Source: Edwardsiella anguillarum ET080813 (GTDB taxonomy: Bacteria > Pseudomonadota > Gammaproteobacteria > Enterobacterales > Enterobacteriaceae). From it: a stretch of 64,000 bases of DNA. The stretch is taken from the NCBI RefSeq assembly GCF_000264765.2, contig NZ_CP006664.1:930001-994000 (forward strand), given 5' to 3'. Below, piece by piece: positions 46,493-58,204 of this stretch. Position 1 is the stretch's first letter, and each line of letters opens with the position of its first letter. The notes below the pieces were generated by a model. It was not told the origin of the DNA and did not search any database. It saw nothing but the letters and a program-made list of their open reading frames with translations. The position numbers and the translations under genes were made by a program.

Positions 46493-46828
46493 TCAGTGCT
46501 CCCGCGCATGGTTAACGGTATAGCGCGGGATCTCGACCACCAGATCCTCATCCGCGACCCGCGCCTGGCAGCTCAGGCGACTTTCCGGCTCCAGACCCCA
46601 GGCCTTGTCCAGCATGTCATCCTCCAGCTCGCTGCTCTCCGCAAGGGAGTCAAAGCCTTCGCGGACGATGCAGTGACAGGTGGTGCAGGCGCAGGACTTC
46701 TCGCAGGCATGTTCGATTTCAATCCCGTTACGCAGCGCGGCGTCCAGGATCGTTTCGCCTTCCTGGGCCTCGATCACCGCCCCGTCCGGGCAATGTTCCT
46801 GATTGGGCAGAAATACGATTTTTGGCAT
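46493..46828 (-). CDS. fdx: [2Fe-2S] ferredoxin, ISC type
   Basis: A 111-residue adrenodoxin-like ferredoxin supplying electrons for Fe-S cluster assembly. Cluster cysteines C42, C48 and C51 lie in [13 protein letters not shown] and the fourth is C87 in SRLSCQARV. Two bases separate it from hscA. Confidence 0.97.
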   Translation of the reverse strand: MPKIVFLPNQEHCPDGAVIEAQEGETILDAALRNGIEIEHACEKSCACTTCHCIVREGFDSLAESSELEDDMLDKAWGLEPESRLSCQARVADEDLVVEIPRYTVNHAREH

Positions 46829-46830
46829 GT

Positions 46831-48681
46831 TTAAACCTCATCCACAGAGTGACCGGCCAGAGCACGACGAATAGAGCTATCCATGCGCCGCGCGGCAAAT
46901 TCTTGAGTTTGTGCATCCAGCGCCTTGATCGCCGCCTCGATCGCCGCCGTATCATTACCGGCGGCGGCGGCCTGCAGCGCCGTCTGCGCCTGGCGGATTG
47001 CCGCCAGCTCCTGCTCGCCCAGCAGAGCACTGTCCTGCTGCAGCGCGCCGTGCAGGCTTTCCAGCACCCGCGCGGCCTCTACTTTTTGTTCCGCCAGCAT
47101 ACGCGCGCTGAGATCGCCCTCGGCGTTCGCCATGGAGTCCTTCAGCATGCCGACGATTTCGTCTTCGCTCAGCCCGTAGGAGGGCTTCACCTGGATCGCC
47201 GCCTGCGCCCCGGTAGACTTCTCCATCGCGGTCACGCTGAGCAGCCCGTCGGCATCCACCTGGAAGGTGACGCGAATATGGGCGCCGCCCGCCGGCAGCG
47301 GCGGAATGCCGCGCAGGGTAAAACGCGCTAGTGAACGATTATCCTGGGCCAGCTCACGCTCGCCCTGCAGCACATGGATCATCATCGCCGTCTGGCCATC
47401 TTTAAAGGTGGTAAACTCCTGCGCCCGAGCCACCGGGATGGTGGTATTGCGCGGGATCACCTTCTCGACCAGCCCACCCATGGTCTCCAGCCCCAGTGAG
47501 AGCGGGATCACATCCAGCAGCAACATATCGGCATCCGGTTTATTGCCGACCAGAATATCGGCCTGGATAGCCGCACCGATCGCCACCACGCGGTCGGGAT
47601 CGATCGCGGTCAGCGGCGGACGGCCAAAGAAGTCGCCCACCAGCGTCCGCACCAGCGGTACCCGGGTTGAGCCACCAACCATCACCACCTCCAGCACCTC
47701 GTCGCGGGTAACACCGGCATCTTTTAGCGTCCGGCGACAGGCCAGCAGTGTGCGCTTAACCAGCGGCGCGATCAGCGCATCCAGCTGATCCCGGCTCACC
47801 TCACCCTGCCAGTCGCCGACGCACACCGTCGTCTCTTGCTGGGCGCTCAGGGCGATTTTTGCCGCGACGGCCGCATCCAGGAAGCGGCGCGCCAGCCCGG
47901 CATCGCTACGGTCGTGCAGACCGGCCTGCTCACGCAGCCAGTCGGCCAGCAGGTGGTCAAAGTCATCGCCGCCCAGCGCGGAGTCGCCGCCGGTGGCCAA
48001 GACCTCAAACACCCCGCGGCTAAGGCGCAGAATCGAGATATCAAAGGTGCCGCCGCCGAGATCGTAAACCGCGATCACCCCCTCCTGGGCGGAGTCCAGA
48101 CCGTAGGCGATGGCGGCCGCGGTCGGCTCATTGAGCAGGCGCAGCACGTGCAGACCAGCCAGACGCGCGGCGTCTTTCGTCCCCTGGCGCTGCGCATCAT
48201 CGAAGTAGGCTGGCACGGTGATCACCACCCCGTCCAGCTCGCCGCCCAGGGCCGCCTGCGCGCGCGCAGAGAGTGCGGCGAGGATGTCGGCGGACACCTG
48301 GATCGGGTTGACGCTGCCCGCCGCCGTCGCCAGCTGCGGCATACCGCTCTCGCTGGCGTGCATCTGATAGGGTAAATGCGGGTAACGCGCCTGAACGTCG
48401 GCCAGCGAACGCCCCATCATGCGTTTAATCGAGCCCACGGTATTGAGCGGATCGTCGGCGGCCTGCTCACGGGCCTCAGCGCCGACGATATGCCCGCCAG
48501 CCTGGTAGCGCACTACCGACGGCAGCAGATGGCGACCCAGCTCATCGGCCAGCGTTTCGGCCTGGCCGCTGCGCACGGTCGCCACCAGAGAGTTGGTGGT
48601 GCCCAGATCGATACCCGCCGCCAGACGACGCTGATGCGGCGCGGCACTCAGTCCCGGCTCACTGATTTGTAATAACGCCAT
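46831..48681 (-). CDS. hscA: Hsp70-type chaperone HscA
   Basis: A 616-residue DnaK-like chaperone specialised for the IscU LPPVK motif. ATPase marks are [27 protein letters not shown] and [14 protein letters not shown]. The substrate-binding domain begins near [14 protein letters not shown]. With its J-partner HscB it drives cluster release from IscU. It follows hscB by 29 bp. Confidence 0.98.
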   Translation of the reverse strand: MALLQISEPGLSAAPHQRRLAAGIDLGTTNSLVATVRSGQAETLADELGRHLLPSVVRYQAGGHIVGAEAREQAADDPLNTVGSIKRMMGRSLADVQARYPHLPYQMHASESGMPQLATAAGSVNPIQVSADILAALSARAQAALGGELDGVVITVPAYFDDAQRQGTKDAARLAGLHVLRLLNEPTAAAIAYGLDSAQEGVIAVYDLGGGTFDISILRLSRGVFEVLATGGDSALGGDDFDHLLADWLREQAGLHDRSDAGLARRFLDAAVAAKIALSAQQETTVCVGDWQGEVSRDQLDALIAPLVKRTLLACRRTLKDAGVTRDEVLEVVMVGGSTRVPLVRTLVGDFFGRPPLTAIDPDRVVAIGAAIQADILVGNKPDADMLLLDVIPLSLGLETMGGLVEKVIPRNTTIPVARAQEFTTFKDGQTAMMIHVLQGERELAQDNRSLARFTLRGIPPLPAGGAHIRVTFQVDADGLLSVTAMEKSTGAQAAIQVKPSYGLSEDEIVGMLKDSMANAEGDLSARMLAEQKVEAARVLESLHGALQQDSALLGEQELAAIRQAQTALQAAAAGNDTAAIEAAIKALDAQTQEFAARRMDSSIRRALAGHSVDEV

Positions 48682-48710
48682 GTTCGCTTCCGTTACTCCA
48701 TCAAAAAGGG

Positions 48711-49229
48711 TTACATCCCCAGCAGCCGCTCTTCCAGCTGTTCGGTCTGCTGCTGGAGCCTGTCTAGAAATCGTAGCTTGCGCACGCTGTCCGCCGCCTG
48801 GGTCCAGGCCTGACGATCCAGCTCACTCACCATCTGCGCGCTGCGGGCCTGCACCATTTTAGCGATCCCGTCGGCAAAGTTCATTAACGCCTCATCGGCG
48901 TCGGCGCGCTGCTCCAGCGCCTCCAGCTCCTCGCGCAGGGTCATCTGCTCCATCAGGAAAGCCGTATCGCGCAGGGTCTGCTGTTCATTATTGATGTCAA
49001 AACCGTGCAGCGAGAGCAGGTACTCGGCCCGCTTGAGAGGATGTTTGAGCGTCTGATAGGCGTCGTTGATGGTCGTCGCCTGCTGCATCGCCAGCAGACG
49101 ATCGCGCTCGGGCGCGGTGGCGAAACGATCGGGGTGAAACTGACGCTGCAGGTCCTGAAAACGCACAGCGAGCAGGCTGCCGTCCACGTCATAGCGTGCC
49201 GGCAACCCGAAAAGCGTGAAGTAGTCCAT
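48711..49229 (-). CDS. hscB: J-type co-chaperone HscB
   Basis: A 172-residue J-protein. The HPD motif is in [13 protein letters not shown] (near residue 36), and the C-terminal helical domain that binds IscU follows. It recruits IscU to HscA. It lies between iscA (96 bp) and hscA (29 bp). Confidence 0.97.
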   Translation of the reverse strand: MDYFTLFGLPARYDVDGSLLAVRFQDLQRQFHPDRFATAPERDRLLAMQQATTINDAYQTLKHPLKRAEYLLSLHGFDINNEQQTLRDTAFLMEQMTLREELEALEQRADADEALMNFADGIAKMVQARSAQMVSELDRQAWTQAADSVRKLRFLDRLQQQTEQLEERLLGM

Positions 49230-49325
49230 GCCGTACTCTGATGCTGATACCGTGAAAGCGGCGTCGCCGACGTCGGCTGGTTAAGGAAAGGCGACGGCCG
49301 CCGGTGACGCGGGCGCGGGCGCGGG

Positions 49326-49649
49326 TTAAACGTTAAAGCTCTCGCCGCAGCCGCACTCATTCTTAACGTTCGGGTTGTTGAACTTAAAGCCTTCGTTCAG
49401 GCCCTCTTTAACGAAGTCCAGCTCGGTGCCGTCGAGGTACACCAGGCTCTTTCCGTCAACGATGACCTTCACCCCTTTATCCTCGAAAACCACATCGTCC
49501 TCGTTCAGGACATCGACAAACTCCAGCACATACGCCATGCCCGAACAGCCTGAGGTTTTTACCCCCAGACGCAGGCCCAATCCCTTACCGCGATTGGTTA
49601 AAAATGTCTGTACGCGCTTTGCAGCGGAGTCGCTCATGGTAATCGACAT
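49326..49649 (-). CDS. iscA: A-type Fe-S carrier IscA
   Basis: A 107-residue A-type carrier that receives and passes on iron or clusters. The three cysteines are in [13 protein letters not shown] and NECGCGESF. Length equals E. coli IscA. It follows iscU by 66 bp. Confidence 0.97.
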   Translation of the reverse strand: MSITMSDSAAKRVQTFLTNRGKGLGLRLGVKTSGCSGMAYVLEFVDVLNEDDVVFEDKGVKVIVDGKSLVYLDGTELDFVKEGLNEGFKFNNPNVKNECGCGESFNV

Positions 49650-49715
49650 ACAACAACCTCAGTCAAAAAATTCAGGGTGACGGCGACCAGAGAACCGGCC
49701 GCCGGAGCGCGGCGC

Positions 49716-50102
49716 TTATTCCGCGCTATGCTTGTTTTTATAATCGGCGATCGCCGCCTTGATGGCGTCTTCTGCCAGGATCGAGCAGTGGATCTTCACC
49801 GGCGGCAGCGCCAGCTCCTCGGCGATATCGGTATTCTTGATCTCCGCCGCCTGCTCCAGGGACTTGCCCTTGACCCACTCAGTGACCAGCGAGCTGGAGG
49901 CGATGGCAGAGCCACAGCCGTAGGTCTTGAAACGGGCGTCCTCAATGATACCCTCATTGTTGACTTTAATCTGCAACTTCATCACGTCGCCGCAGGCCGG
50001 TGCGCCAACCATACCGCTGCCGACGCTGGGATCGCTATTGTCAAAGGATCCGACGTTGCGCGGATTCTCGTAGTGATCGATCACTTTATCGCTATAAGCC
50101 AT
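49716..50102 (-). CDS. iscU: Fe-S scaffold IscU
   Basis: A 128-residue scaffold on which [2Fe-2S] and [4Fe-4S] clusters are built. Ligand cysteines are in GAPACGDVMKL, KTYGCGSAIASSS and KIHCSILAEDA. The HscA recognition motif LPPVK precedes the last cysteine. It follows iscS by 32 bp. Confidence 0.98.
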   Translation of the reverse strand: MAYSDKVIDHYENPRNVGSFDNSDPSVGSGMVGAPACGDVMKLQIKVNNEGIIEDARFKTYGCGSAIASSSLVTEWVKGKSLEQAAEIKNTDIAEELALPPVKIHCSILAEDAIKAAIADYKNKHSAE

Positions 50103-50134
50103 TTATCGATGCTCCTAAAAGGGTGTCCAGGGAA

Positions 50135-51349
50135 TTAATGGGCTGACCATTCGATGGTGCTGATATCCACGCCCTGCTTATGCATTTCCCACAGCGGTGA
50201 GAGCTCGCGCAGACGGCCGATGGATTTACGCACCAGATCGATGGCGTAATCGACCTCTTCTTCCGTGGTAAAGCGCCCCAGAGAGAAGCGGATGGAGCTG
50301 TGCGCCAGCTCATCGTTCAGGCCCAGTGCGCGCAGCACATAGGAGGGCTCCAGACTGGCAGAGGTACAGGCAGACCCGGAAGAGACGGCCAGATCCTTCA
50401 GCGCCATGATCAGGGATTCCCCTTCAACAAAGTTAAAGCTGACGTTCAGGATGTTCGGCGCCCCCTGCTCCAGGGAGCCGTTCAGATACACCTCTTCGAT
50501 ATCCTTCAGCCCGTTCCACAGGCGATCGCGCAGGGCGCGCAGACGCGGAACTTCGGTCGGCATCACCTCTTTGGCGATACGGTAGGCCTCGCCCATCCCG
50601 ACGATCTGGTGTACCGGCAGGGTCCCGGAACGCATACCGCGCTCATGGCCGCCGCCGTGCATCTGCGCTTCGATACGCACGCGCGGCTTGCGGCGAACGT
50701 ACAGGGCACCAATGCCCTTCGGGCCATAGATTTTATGGCCGGAGAATGACATCAGATCGACCTTCAGTTTACTCAGATCAATCGGCAGTTTGCCCACGCT
50801 CTGGGTGGCATCCACGTGGAAAATAATGCCTCGCGCGCGGCACATCTCGCCGATGGTCTCAATATCCTGAATGATACCGATTTCGTTATTCACATGCATG
50901 ATGGAGACCAGGATCGTGTCGTCACGCATCCCCGCTTCCAGGGCATTCAGGTCGATCAGCCCGTTGGGCTGCGGCGCCATATAGGTCACCTCAAAGCCTT
51001 CACGCTCCAGCTGACGGCAGGTATCCAGCACCGCTTTGTGCTCGGTCTTACAGGTAATGATGTGCTTGCCCTTCTTCTGATAGAAGTTGGCGGCGCCTTT
51101 GATGGCCAGGTTATCGGCCTCGGTCGCACCGGAGGTAAACACGATCTCGCGCGGATCGGCACCCACCAGCTCGGCGATGTTATTGCGCGCAACGTCTACC
51201 GCCTCTTCGGCTTGCCAGCCGAAGCGGTGGGAGCGGGAAGCTGGGTTACCGAATGTACCGTCCAGCGTCAGATACTGCATCATCTTCTCAGCCACGCGCG
51301 GATCGGCCGGCGTCGTTGCGGAGTAGTCCATATAAATCGGTAATTTCAT
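50135..51349 (-). CDS. iscS: Cysteine desulfurase IscS
   Basis: A 404-residue PLP enzyme that removes sulfur from cysteine for Fe-S clusters, thio-tRNA and cofactors. The PLP lysine lies in [12 protein letters not shown] and the persulfide cysteine in [14 protein letters not shown]. The start [19 protein letters not shown] is typical. It is second in the operon, 69 bp after iscR. Confidence 0.98.
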   Translation of the reverse strand: MKLPIYMDYSATTPADPRVAEKMMQYLTLDGTFGNPASRSHRFGWQAEEAVDVARNNIAELVGADPREIVFTSGATEADNLAIKGAANFYQKKGKHIITCKTEHKAVLDTCRQLEREGFEVTYMAPQPNGLIDLNALEAGMRDDTILVSIMHVNNEIGIIQDIETIGEMCRARGIIFHVDATQSVGKLPIDLSKLKVDLMSFSGHKIYGPKGIGALYVRRKPRVRIEAQMHGGGHERGMRSGTLPVHQIVGMGEAYRIAKEVMPTEVPRLRALRDRLWNGLKDIEEVYLNGSLEQGAPNILNVSFNFVEGESLIMALKDLAVSSGSACTSASLEPSYVLRALGLNDELAHSSIRFSLGRFTTEEEVDYAIDLVRKSIGRLRELSPLWEMHKQGVDISTIEWSAH

Positions 51350-51418
51350 TCTTTTGCTCCGTACATCACTTCCAAAAATGATTTGCCTACGGGTGATAAT
51401 TCAACGCCGTGCCCGCGC

Positions 51419-51916
51419 TTAGGCGCGCAGGTTCACGTTAATCGTATCCTGACGCCCGGCCGCGACAACGCTGCGCCGTGCATCGATATCCTGTCGGTCA
51501 GCCACATCCATGACTTCCTGGTTATTGACCAGCTCCGCCAGCGAAATATTGTTTAGAAAGCCGCTGATACGCTCGCTGAGATCGCGCCACAGCGCGTGGG
51601 TCAAGCAGCGGGTTCCCCCCTGGCAGCCCTCTTTTCCCTGGCAGCGGGTTGCGTCCACCGACTCATCCACGGCGGTGATCACCGCGCCGATGGCAATCTC
51701 GCTGGCCTCTTTTCCTAGCAGGTAACCGCCGCCGGGACCGCGTACGCTGGCCACCAGACCATTCTTGCGCAGGCGAGAGAACAGTTGCTCCAGATAAGAG
51801 AGCGAGATCCCCTGGCGTTCTGAAATATCCGCCAGCGGTACCGGTCCTTCCTGGGAGTGAAGCGCCACATCGAGCATGGCTGTTACGGCATAGCGCCCTT
51901 TGGATGTCAGTCTCAT
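51419..51916 (-). CDS. iscR: Fe-S-sensing regulator IscR
   Basis: A 165-residue Rrf2-family regulator. The winged helix-turn-helix is at residues 1-80 ([35 protein letters not shown]). The [2Fe-2S] ligands are three cysteines in [19 protein letters not shown] plus a nearby histidine. The holo form represses the isc operon through type 1 sites, two of which are visible upstream. Confidence 0.98.
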   Translation of the reverse strand: MRLTSKGRYAVTAMLDVALHSQEGPVPLADISERQGISLSYLEQLFSRLRKNGLVASVRGPGGGYLLGKEASEIAIGAVITAVDESVDATRCQGKEGCQGGTRCLTHALWRDLSERISGFLNNISLAELVNNQEVMDVADRQDIDARRSVVAAGRQDTINVNLRA

Positions 51917-51980
51917 GGCTAATAGTCCCTTTGGGAAAAAGAGTGAAACACGCGGTGTTGCTCAACGGTTTCATCCTCTC

Positions 51981-52030
51981 ATTCCTGACTATTTCAGTCA
52001 ACCATTTATCCTACTATTTTAGTCAAGTAT
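51981..52030 (-). promoter_or_regulatory. Tandem type 1 IscR sites at iscR promoter
   Basis: On the minus strand, ATACTTGACTAAAATAGTAG begins the upstream site (52007-52030) and GGTTGACTGAAATAGTCAGG lies within the downstream site (51981-52003). Both fit the type 1 IscR pattern with a central AT core. They lie 65-115 bp before the iscR ATG, where they would let Fe-S-loaded IscR repress the operon. Confidence 0.85.
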
Positions 52031-52136
52031 TATGCCGTTGTCGACGCCGCCCCTCCGCGAGAAACGCGCGGCAATACCAGCCAGCGTCCACGCAAAAATA
52101 CCCGTGTATTCTACTATGATATAGCCGCTGTCGCAG

Positions 52137-52874
52137 TTAACTTTCGTGCCGTTCTGCGTCGCACTTATCAATTGAGGCCAGTATACCGCGCAGGATATTC
52201 AGCTCCTGAGCCTCCGGGCGGGCGCGAGTGAACAGGCGGCGCAGACGGTTCATGACCTGACCCGGATTCTTCTCACGGATAAAACCGGTGTGGTGCAGCG
52301 TCTGCTCCAGATGGGCATAAAAGCGCTCCAGATCGTCCGCCAGCGGATAGGCCGCCTCCTCCACCGCCGGCGCCTTGGCCGCCTGGCGATCCAGATGCGC
52401 GACGCGGATTTCATAGCTGAGGATCTGCACCGCCATCGCCAGATTCAGCGAGGTGTACTCCGGATTAGCCGGGATCTGCACATGGTAATGGCACTTCTGC
52501 AGCTCATCGTTGGTCAACCCGACCCGCTCACGGCCAAATACGATGGCGACGGGCGCATGCTCCGACTCCATGGCGCTGCGCTGGCCGCATTCGCGCGGCT
52601 CCAGCATCGGCCACGGCAGCGAGCGCGAACGGGCGCTGGTGCCCACCACCAGGCTGCAGCCGGCGATCGCGTCATCGAAGCTGTCCACGATGGTCGCGTT
52701 GCCGATCACATCGCTGGCGCCGGCCGACAGGGCAATGGCCTGTGAGTCGGGGCGTACCAGCGGGTTCACCAGATACAGGTTGGTCAGTCCCATGGTCTTC
52801 ATGGCGCGGGCGGTTGACCCCATGTTGCCGGTGTGGGAGGTTTCCACCAGCACGATGCGAATATTGTCCAGCAT
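52137..52874 (-). CDS. trmJ: tRNA 2'-O-methyltransferase TrmJ
   Basis: A 245-residue SPOUT-class enzyme that methylates the ribose of residue 32 in several tRNAs. The knotted SAM-binding region is seen in [36 protein letters not shown] and [22 protein letters not shown]-terminal extension (residues about 165-245) is the usual dimer and tRNA-binding part. It is divergent from suhB and upstream of iscR, as in E. coli. Confidence 0.97.
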   Translation of the reverse strand: MLDNIRIVLVETSHTGNMGSTARAMKTMGLTNLYLVNPLVRPDSQAIALSAGASDVIGNATIVDSFDDAIAGCSLVVGTSARSRSLPWPMLEPRECGQRSAMESEHAPVAIVFGRERVGLTNDELQKCHYHVQIPANPEYTSLNLAMAVQILSYEIRVAHLDRQAAKAPAVEEAAYPLADDLERFYAHLEQTLHHTGFIREKNPGQVMNRLRRLFTRARPEAQELNILRGILASIDKCDAERHES

Positions 52875-53024
52875 GCTTACTCATTACACGGTTGAATTGA
52901 TTCTGCGATTTTACCATAAGGCGCTATTAATGGTTTCTATTGATTTATTTACCGCCGAGCAATTTCACAGCCAATTGATATAAAACACTATTTATTGTTA
53001 TGGTCCACGGATATCAAAACGGCA

Positions 53025-53053
53025 TGGTTGTTTGCCGCGCACTTTGCTATACT
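53025..53053 (+). promoter_or_regulatory. Probable suhB promoter
   Basis: TATACT (53048-53053) is a good -10 box 49 bp before the suhB ATG. The -35 region at 17 bp (TGGTTG) is weak. A plausible but unproven promoter in the trmJ/suhB divergent region. Confidence 0.45.
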
Positions 53054-53101
53054 CTGCGCCGTCTAAATTTCCCGTTCTTTAACATCTAGTGGAAGATTCC
53101 C

Positions 53102-53905
53102 ATGCATCCGATGCTGAACATCGCCGTGCGCGCCGCGCGCAAGGCCGGTAACCTGATTGCCAAAAGTTACGAAACGCCCGACTCAGTAGAAGCCAGCCAG
53201 AAAGGCAGCAATGATTTTGTGACCAACGTCGATCGCGATGCTGAACACCTGATCATCGAGACCATCCGCAAGTCTTACCCCAAGCACACTATTATCAGCG
53301 AAGAGTGCGGTGAGCTGCTGGGTGAAGATCACGAGATCCAATGGGTAATCGATCCGCTGGATGGCACCACCAACTTCGTCAAGCGTCTGCCGCACTTTGC
53401 GGTGTCCATCGCCGTACGCATCAAGGGCCGCACCGAAGTCGCCGTCGTCTATGATCCGATGCGCAACGAGCTGTATACCGCCACCCGTGGTCAGGGCGCG
53501 CAGCTCAACGGCTACCGCCTGCGCACCGGCGTCGCCAAAGATCTGGATGGCACCATCCTGGCCACCGGCTTCCCGTTCAAGATGAAACATCACGCCGCCA
53601 CCTACATCAAGATGGTCGATAAGCTGTTTACCCAGTGCGCCGACTTCCGCCGCACCGGCTCTGCCGCGCTGGATCTGGCCTACGTCGCCGCCGGCCGCGT
53701 GGACGGTTTCTTTGAAATCGGCCTGAAGCCGTGGGACTTCGCCGCCGGTGAGCTGCTGGTGCGCGAAGCGGGCGGTCTGGTTACCGACTTTATCGGTGGC
53801 CATGGCTACCTGGCCAGCGGTAACGTCGTCGCCGGTAACCCCCGCGTCGTCAAGTCGCTGCTGGGCGCCCTACGCGACGAGCTGAGCGATGCGCTGAAGC
53901 GCTAA
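53102..53905 (+). CDS. suhB: Inositol monophosphatase family protein SuhB
   Basis: A 267-residue Mg-dependent phosphatase that also joins the rRNA transcription antitermination complex in E. coli. Motif 1 is WVIDPLDGTTNFVKRLPHF. The second metal-site motif is KPWDFAAGELLVREAGG, and IISEECGE supplies another ligand. Length equals E. coli SuhB. Confidence 0.97.
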   Translation: MHPMLNIAVRAARKAGNLIAKSYETPDSVEASQKGSNDFVTNVDRDAEHLIIETIRKSYPKHTIISEECGELLGEDHEIQWVIDPLDGTTNFVKRLPHFAVSIAVRIKGRTEVAVVYDPMRNELYTATRGQGAQLNGYRLRTGVAKDLDGTILATGFPFKMKHHAATYIKMVDKLFTQCADFRRTGSAALDLAYVAAGRVDGFFEIGLKPWDFAAGELLVREAGGLVTDFIGGHGYLASGNVVAGNPRVVKSLLGALRDELSDALKR

Positions 53906-53941
53906 TCGCCCGCCCGAATGGGCACCAAATTCGTCTTTTTC

Positions 53942-53974
53942 AACGCCCTGCCGGAGCCCCCGCGCAGGGCGTTT
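53942..53974 (+). terminator. Terminator after suhB
   Basis: AACGCCCTG and CAGGGCGTT pair across a GC-rich loop (53942-53974), followed by TTGCTTTTTTG. It lies about 37 bp beyond the suhB stop. Confidence 0.85.
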
Positions 53975-54126
53975 TGCTTTTTTGCGCTCGCCGCCGCACG
54001 GAAACCCCGCGTGGACGCCCCACCGAGGTCGTCGGGCTTTGCTATGCTTAGACGATGCCCCAGCGTCCGCCTCGCGGGGCGTACCCTATGCCGGTTTCGT
54101 CGCTCTTCGCCCGGGGGGAAACACAC

Positions 54127-55158
54127 ATGCAGAACGATGTCCCGCTGCCGCCGCCGCACTCCCGCGCTGAGCGACACTGTAATCTGGCGCTGCGGCTGCT
54201 GCTGCCGACGACGCCGCTGACGATGGCGCGCCTGTGTAAGCTGCAGCAGCAAACACCCTATGAGGCCGAGCGAGATCTGAGTCACCTGGTCAGCGACATC
54301 ATGCGCTATCACGCCCTGCATATCAGCTTCCACCCGCGCCATGGCTATCGCCTGCACGGCCCGGCCTATGAGTGGCGGCTGTGCCTGCTGCACTGGCTAC
54401 AGCGTACGCTGCGCTACTTCCCGGCCAACGTGGAGCTCCTGCTATCTCCTGCCCTGCACCCAGCCTTTTCTCGACAGACGCTCTACGAACGCCTGCAGCA
54501 ACGCGCCCCGATCCTGGAATCCCCAACTATCCCGGCATCCGCGGCCTTTACGCCGCGCCAGCGCCAGCTGATCGGCTGCATGATGCTATACGCCGCCGCA
54601 CAGGGCCACGGCGGTCGATCGGATTCACTGATGCCCTGCTGGCTGCTGCCCTACCGCCGCCGCTGGCTGGAGCAGAAAGAGGAGTATGCCGTTGCCGAGG
54701 CGCTATGCCGCATCTACATCGGCGACGCGCCGGCGGACGTTCTGGAACAGGAACGGCTATTCGCGACGCTGCTGTTAACCCTGCTCAAGAATCATAGCCA
54801 CAGCCCGCGGGACAATGCGCAGGACCGAGCCCTCATGCACGAGATTGAGCGCTGCGTCGACTGCGTCGAGCGCGACAGCGATGTGCGACTCTCCCAGCGC
54901 GAAAGGCTGTGCGCCCGCCTGTTCGCCCACCTCGGTGCCGCCGTTGAGCGCGCGCTGTTCGACATCCGTATCGGCACACCGCTGGCGGCGGAGCTGGCGT
55001 CTCACCATCCCGCATTACTGGCGCTCACCCGCCGAGCCATCGCCGGGCTGGAGCGACACTACCGTATCCGCTTCTCCCCCGAGGAACTGAGCCTGATCGC
55101 CGTCAGTATCGGCGCCTGGCTGATGCAGGCCGGCCGACTACAGGAGCCACCGGCGTAA
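54127..55158 (+). CDS. csiE: CsiE, PRD-containing stationary-phase protein
   Basis: A 343-residue protein (E. coli CsiE 426) resembling BglG-type regulators, with a PTS regulation domain in the C-terminal third (FAHLGAAVERALFDIRIGTP to RHYRIRFSPEELSLIAVSIG). E. coli csiE is induced in stationary phase under RpoS and CRP; its target is unknown. The start is ATG 54127 (MQNDVPLPPPHSRAERH), preceded by a GGGGGGA ribosome site. The region preceding it in frame is not conserved. It lies between suhB and glyA, as in E. coli. Confidence 0.85.
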   Translation: MQNDVPLPPPHSRAERHCNLALRLLLPTTPLTMARLCKLQQQTPYEAERDLSHLVSDIMRYHALHISFHPRHGYRLHGPAYEWRLCLLHWLQRTLRYFPANVELLLSPALHPAFSRQTLYERLQQRAPILESPTIPASAAFTPRQRQLIGCMMLYAAAQGHGGRSDSLMPCWLLPYRRRWLEQKEEYAVAEALCRIYIGDAPADVLEQERLFATLLLTLLKNHSHSPRDNAQDRALMHEIERCVDCVERDSDVRLSQRERLCARLFAHLGAAVERALFDIRIGTPLAAELASHHPALLALTRRAIAGLERHYRIRFSPEELSLIAVSIGAWLMQAGRLQEPPA

Positions 55159-55180
55159 AAAAGCCCGCACGCGGCGGGCT
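55157..55180 (-). terminator. Terminator after glyA
   Basis: On the minus strand AGCCCGC and GCGGGCT pair (55162-55180) and are followed by TTTTTTA. It lies 20 bp beyond the glyA stop and abuts the csiE stop codon, serving the convergent pair. Confidence 0.85.
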
Positions 55181-55199
55181 CGGCAGGGCTGGTAGTCGG

Positions 55200-56453
<1,254 letters not shown>

Positions 56454-56586
56454 CCGCTTCTCCTGACTCAGCTAACCGGTTTTGAGTAAATCTGGCCCTC
56501 ACAGCCAATACATCTCCACCCCAACGGGCAATCGTCACAGTGTAATATGTTTTTAGCTTGTTACAAACACCTTGCCCCATCTTTTG

Positions 56587-56602
56587 CGCAATCGTTTGGC
56601 AC
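56587..56602. promoter_or_regulatory. PurR-like operator upstream of glyA
   Basis: GCGCAATCGTTTGGCA resembles the PurR operator consensus ACGCAAACGTTTGCGT at most positions, with the central CG kept. E. coli glyA is a PurR target with a similar AATCGTTTG core. It lies about 135 bp before the glyA start. Confidence 0.55.
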
Positions 56603-56746
56603 TCCGTGGCGCAAGGCCTCGGCCAGATAGACACCTTGTTGCATTTTTGTGCGCGCAGCGATAGGCGTGCATAAAAAAACACCATTACCGTAACGCCAAT
56701 GAGGCCCATCGGCAATTATTGATTTACAGCGTCGCCTAAAAGCTTT

Positions 56747-56769
56747 AAGTTGCATTTAAAATGCAACTT
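56747..56769 (+). promoter_or_regulatory. NsrR-type operator upstream of hmp
   Basis: The half-site AAGTTGCATTT is repeated as an almost perfect palindrome. The flanking bases extend it to 13-bp arms (56745-56771) with a single central mismatch. It matches the NsrR consensus AAGATGCATTT-N-AAATGCATCTT apart from T for A in each arm. It lies 25 bp before the hmp ATG, where nitric-oxide-sensing NsrR would repress hmp. Confidence 0.8.
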
Positions 56770-56793
56770 AATTGACAACGCCCAGGAGCGCCC

Positions 56794-57981
56794 ATGCTGG
56801 ACACACAAACCATCGCTATCATCAAATCCACCCTGCCGCTGCTGCAGCAGTATGGCCCGGGACTGACCGCCCATTTCTACCAACGCATGTTTCACCATCA
56901 TCCAGAGCTGAAGCCTCTCTTCAATATGAGCCACCAGCGCAGCGGCGATCAGCGCGAGGCGCTGTTTAACGCCATCTGCGCCTATACCGCCCACATTGAT
57001 ACCCCCGCCGCGCTGGCCGGCGCGGTGGAGCGTATCGCTCACCGGCACGTCAGCGTCGGTATTCAGCCGCAGCAGTACGCCATCGTTGGCCATCATCTGC
57101 TCAAAACGCTGGAGGAGCTGTTCAACCCCGGCAGCGATGTGCTAAACGCCTGGGGAAAGGCCTACGACGCGCTGGCGCAGCTGTTTATTGCGCGGGAGGC
57201 CCGGCTGTATCAGGGACACGTCGGACAGCCCGGCGGCTGGGCGCATCAGCGAGCGTTTACGATCGCCGAAAAACGGGCGGAGAGCGACCTGATCACCAGC
57301 TTTACGCTGGTGCCACAGGATGGCGCGCCGATCGCCAGCTTCCTCCCGGGGCAGTATCTGGGCGTATATGTGCGCCATCCCAGCCTCCCGCGCCAGGCGA
57401 TCCGTCAGTATTCACTGACCCATGCCCCCAACGGTCAGCATTACCGTATCGCCGTCAAACGGGAGCCTCAGGGCGCCGTCTCCCGCTACCTGCACGACGT
57501 CGCCGGCGCGGGCGATACGCTGCACCTCTCAGCTCCCTGCGGCGGGTTTACCTTAGAAACGACACCAGAGACGCCGCTGGCGCTAATCTCGGCAGGCGTC
57601 GGTGTGACCCCGCTGCTCAGCATGCTGGATACCCTGAGCCGCCGTGGACAGCGCGCCCCGCTGTACTGGCTGCACGCCGCCGACAGCGACCCCGTACGCG
57701 CCTTTGGCGAGGAGAGCGAGCGCCTGCTGGCCACGGTTCCCCTGCATCACGCGCATCTGTGGCTACGCCGCGGCGAACCCGCGCAGCCGGTCCACGCCCG
57801 CTGGCATCGCGGTACGATGGATCTCGGCGCCGTGGGCGATGGGCTGCGCGATCCGCGCATGCAGTTCTATTTCTGTGGACCGATTGGCTTTATGCAGCAC
57901 GTGGCGCGGCAGCTGCTGGCGCAGGGCGTCGATGCGGAACGGCTGCACTATGAGTGCTTCGGCCCACACAAAATTCTGTGA
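56794..57981 (+). CDS. hmp: Flavohaemoglobin (NO dioxygenase)
   Basis: A 395-residue enzyme oxidising nitric oxide to nitrate with NAD(P)H and oxygen. The globin domain (1-140) has the proximal haem histidine in RIAHRHVSVGI. The FAD domain has RQYSLTHAPNGQ. The NAD domain has ISAGVGVTPLLSML and FYFCGPIGFM. Length equals E. coli Hmp. It is divergent from glyA and preceded by an NsrR-like site. Confidence 0.97.
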   Translation: MLDTQTIAIIKSTLPLLQQYGPGLTAHFYQRMFHHHPELKPLFNMSHQRSGDQREALFNAICAYTAHIDTPAALAGAVERIAHRHVSVGIQPQQYAIVGHHLLKTLEELFNPGSDVLNAWGKAYDALAQLFIAREARLYQGHVGQPGGWAHQRAFTIAEKRAESDLITSFTLVPQDGAPIASFLPGQYLGVYVRHPSLPRQAIRQYSLTHAPNGQHYRIAVKREPQGAVSRYLHDVAGAGDTLHLSAPCGGFTLETTPETPLALISAGVGVTPLLSMLDTLSRRGQRAPLYWLHAADSDPVRAFGEESERLLATVPLHHAHLWLRRGEPAQPVHARWHRGTMDLGAVGDGLRDPRMQFYFCGPIGFMQHVARQLLAQGVDAERLHYECFGPHKIL

Positions 57982-58060
57982 TCCCGCCGGCCCGGCCATC
58001 CTCGCGCCGGAAACGCCGGCGCTGCCGCCCGCGGCGACTGATCGATGAGGGATAAAACGA

Positions 58061-58092
58061 AAAACCCCGGTTCATTTCTGAACCGGGGCTTG
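58061..58092 (-). terminator. Terminator between hmp and tRNA-Asp
   Basis: CCCCGGTTCA (58065-58074) and TGAACCGGGG (58079-58088) form a perfect 10-bp stem. On the minus strand it is followed by TTTTTCGTTTT, ending the tRNA-Asp transcript. A weaker T tract may also serve hmp. Confidence 0.9.
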
Positions 58093-58098
58093 GAATGT

Positions 58099-58175
58099 TG
58101 GCGGAACGGACGGGACTCGAACCCGCGACCCCCTGCGTGACAGGCAGGTATTCTAACCAACTGAACTACCGCTCC
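58099..58175 (-). tRNA. aspV: tRNA-Asp (GTC)
   Basis: A 77-nt gene with encoded CCA. The anticodon arm reads CCTGCCTGTCACGCAGG with anticodon GTC, and the T-loop is GGTTCGAGTCC. The sequence is identical to the copies at 63649 and 63825. It corresponds in position (next to dnaQ) to E. coli aspV. Confidence 0.97.
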
Positions 58176-58204
58176 GCGTTGTTCCCGCTGGGGGAACGAG
58201 GCGC

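Noticed and set aside
58099..58175. tRNA-Asp as an integration site for an island
   Set aside because: No integrase, flanking fragment repeat or foreign cargo is next to it; its neighbours are the normal hmp and dnaQ.
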